A stretch of 64,000 bases of DNA from Nocardioides psychrotolerans (GTDB taxonomy: Bacteria; Actinomycetota; Actinomycetes; Propionibacteriales; Nocardioidaceae): positions 1-64,000 of the forward strand of contig NZ_FOQG01000019.1 of NCBI RefSeq assembly GCF_900113685.1, in the 5' to 3' direction. Made by a program: the position numbers and the translations under genes. Each line of letters starts with the position of its first letter. Within the stretch, counting starts at the first letter, position 1. The notes under the pieces are model-generated. The model had not been told where the DNA came from. It saw nothing but the letters and a program-made list of their open reading frames with translations, and made no database searches. Below are positions 63,229 to 64,000 of the stretch, piece by piece.

Positions 63229-64000
63229 TCCTCATCCCTGTCGGTCGCGCCGTCGCGCTTGGCCAGCTCGCGCTTGAGCACCTTGCCGGTGGCGTTGCGC
63301 GGCAGCTCGTCGAGGACGACGATCTCGCGCGGCACCTTGTAGCGGGCGAGGTTCTGCTTCACCCACGCCTTGAGGTCGTGCTCGGTCACCGAGGTGTCGT
63401 TCAGCACGACGAAGGCACGCAGTCGCTTGCCGTAGTCGGTGTCGTCGACGCCGACGGCGGCGGCCTCCACGACCGCCGGGTGGCGCGCGAGGCAGTCCTC
63501 GACCTCCTTGGGGAAGACGTTCTCACCACCGGAGACGATCATCTCGTCGTCGCGGCCCTCGACATAGAGCCGGCCGTCCTCGCCGAAGCGACCCACGTCG
63601 CCCGACGACATCAGCCCGTCGATCATCTCCTTGTGCCCGCCACCGGTGTAGCCCTCGAAGAGGAGGCTGTTGCCGACGAAGATCCGCCCCGGCTCCCCCG
63701 CCGGGACCTCACGCCCCTCGGCGTCGTAGATCTTCACCACCGTCGCGTACGGCGGCCGGCCGGCCGAGGAGGGCGCCTCACGGAGGTCCTCAGGTGTCGC
63801 GATCGAGGCATAGGCGACCTCGGTGGAGCCATAGATGTTGTAGAGGTTGTCGCCGAAGTGGTCCATCCAGTCGAGGGCCAGGTCGCCGGGCAGCGCGGAG
63901 CCCGACGCGGCGACGACCTTCACGTGGGACAGGTCGTAGGAGGCGAGGGTCGCCTCAGGCAGTGCCATGATCCGCTGCAGCATCACCGGGATGACGACCA
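63225..64000 (-). CDS. Acyl-CoA synthetase / AMP-dependent ligase (3' part; continues past the window)
   Basis: The visible 258 codons are the C-terminal half of an ANL-superfamily ligase. It has YNIYGSTEVAYASIATPEDL (A5 motif), the linker RFGEDGRLYVEGRDDEMIVS and GGENVFPKEVEDCLARHP, and the terminal catalytic Lys in NATGKVLKRELAKRD. The frame remains open to the window edge (preceding residues VVIPVMLQRI). It is coupled to ahpE by a 4-base overlap. Substrate unknown, fatty-acid type likely. Confidence 0.9.
   Translation of the reverse strand, partial: VVIPVMLQRIMALPEATLASYDLSHVKVVAASGSALPGDLALDWMDHFGDNLYNIYGSTEVAYASIATPEDLREAPSSAGRPPYATVVKIYDAEGREVPAGEPGRIFVGNSLLFEGYTGGGHKEMIDGLMSSGDVGRFGEDGRLYVEGRDDEMIVSGGENVFPKEVEDCLARHPAVVEAAAVGVDDTDYGKRLRAFVVLNDTSVTEHDLKAWVKQNLARYKVPREIVVLDELPRNATGKVLKRELAKRDGATDRDEE

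Overview
The window is high-GC actinobacterial DNA. Codon use, frequent GTG and TTG starts and gene order suggest a Nocardioides-like member of the Nocardioidaceae (inference). Blocks match the mycobacterial Rv2221c-Rv2230c neighbourhood: glnE, glnA2, panB, an RNase H/acid phosphatase, a zinc-ribbon protein and Nif3.

Region 1-9.1 kb is accessory DNA. An IS3-type element running off the left edge has cut the front off a MobF (TraA/TrwC-like) relaxase-helicase gene. It is followed by an AbiEi/AbiEii toxin-antitoxin pair with a clear operator, an unknown protein divergent from an XRE regulator, and an ImmA/IrrE protease gene coupled to a DUF4411 (PIN-like) gene. Region 9.1-16.1 kb mixes wreckage with an intact metabolic cluster. 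The wreckage is two decayed copies of the same endonuclease/exonuclease/phosphatase gene, a frameshifted VOC gene and a GNAT gene with an internal deletion, all near tRNA-Gly(UCC). The intact cluster is a SnoaL-like protein, a ureohydrolase and an NCS1 permease, divergent from a cyclase-family hydrolase and an XRE-cupin regulator.

From 16.1 kb the DNA looks mostly core. CtlX is followed by a JetA-JetB-JetC (Wadjet/MksBEF-like SMC) operon with no JetD next to it. Then come membrane and DUF2510 proteins, a type III glutamine synthetase, and a surface-fibre cluster at 27.4-31.5 kb. That cluster has a small secreted protein, an orphan PhoB-type regulator, an Hpt-like protein lacking its histidine, a SipW-type signal peptidase, a TasA-like protein and an SGNH-like protein with an altered nucleophile. 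Two of its intergenic regions carry matching CTTGAGG direct repeats at 11-bp spacing.

The 31.7-38.9 kb block (nadE, glnA2, a glutamine amidotransferase, glnE) forms one nitrogen-metabolism unit. The rest is mainly housekeeping: an SDR, a VOC protein, MFS transporters, panB, secreted proteins, rnpB RNA at 48.3 kb, Nudix, a secreted nuclease, an RNB exonuclease, YaaA, the Nif3/zinc-ribbon/RNase H set, acyl-CoA synthetases, a DUF4331 operon with a histidine-rich partner, tRNA-Val(UAC) and an AhpE-type peroxiredoxin. No CRISPR array, rRNA or replication origin was seen.
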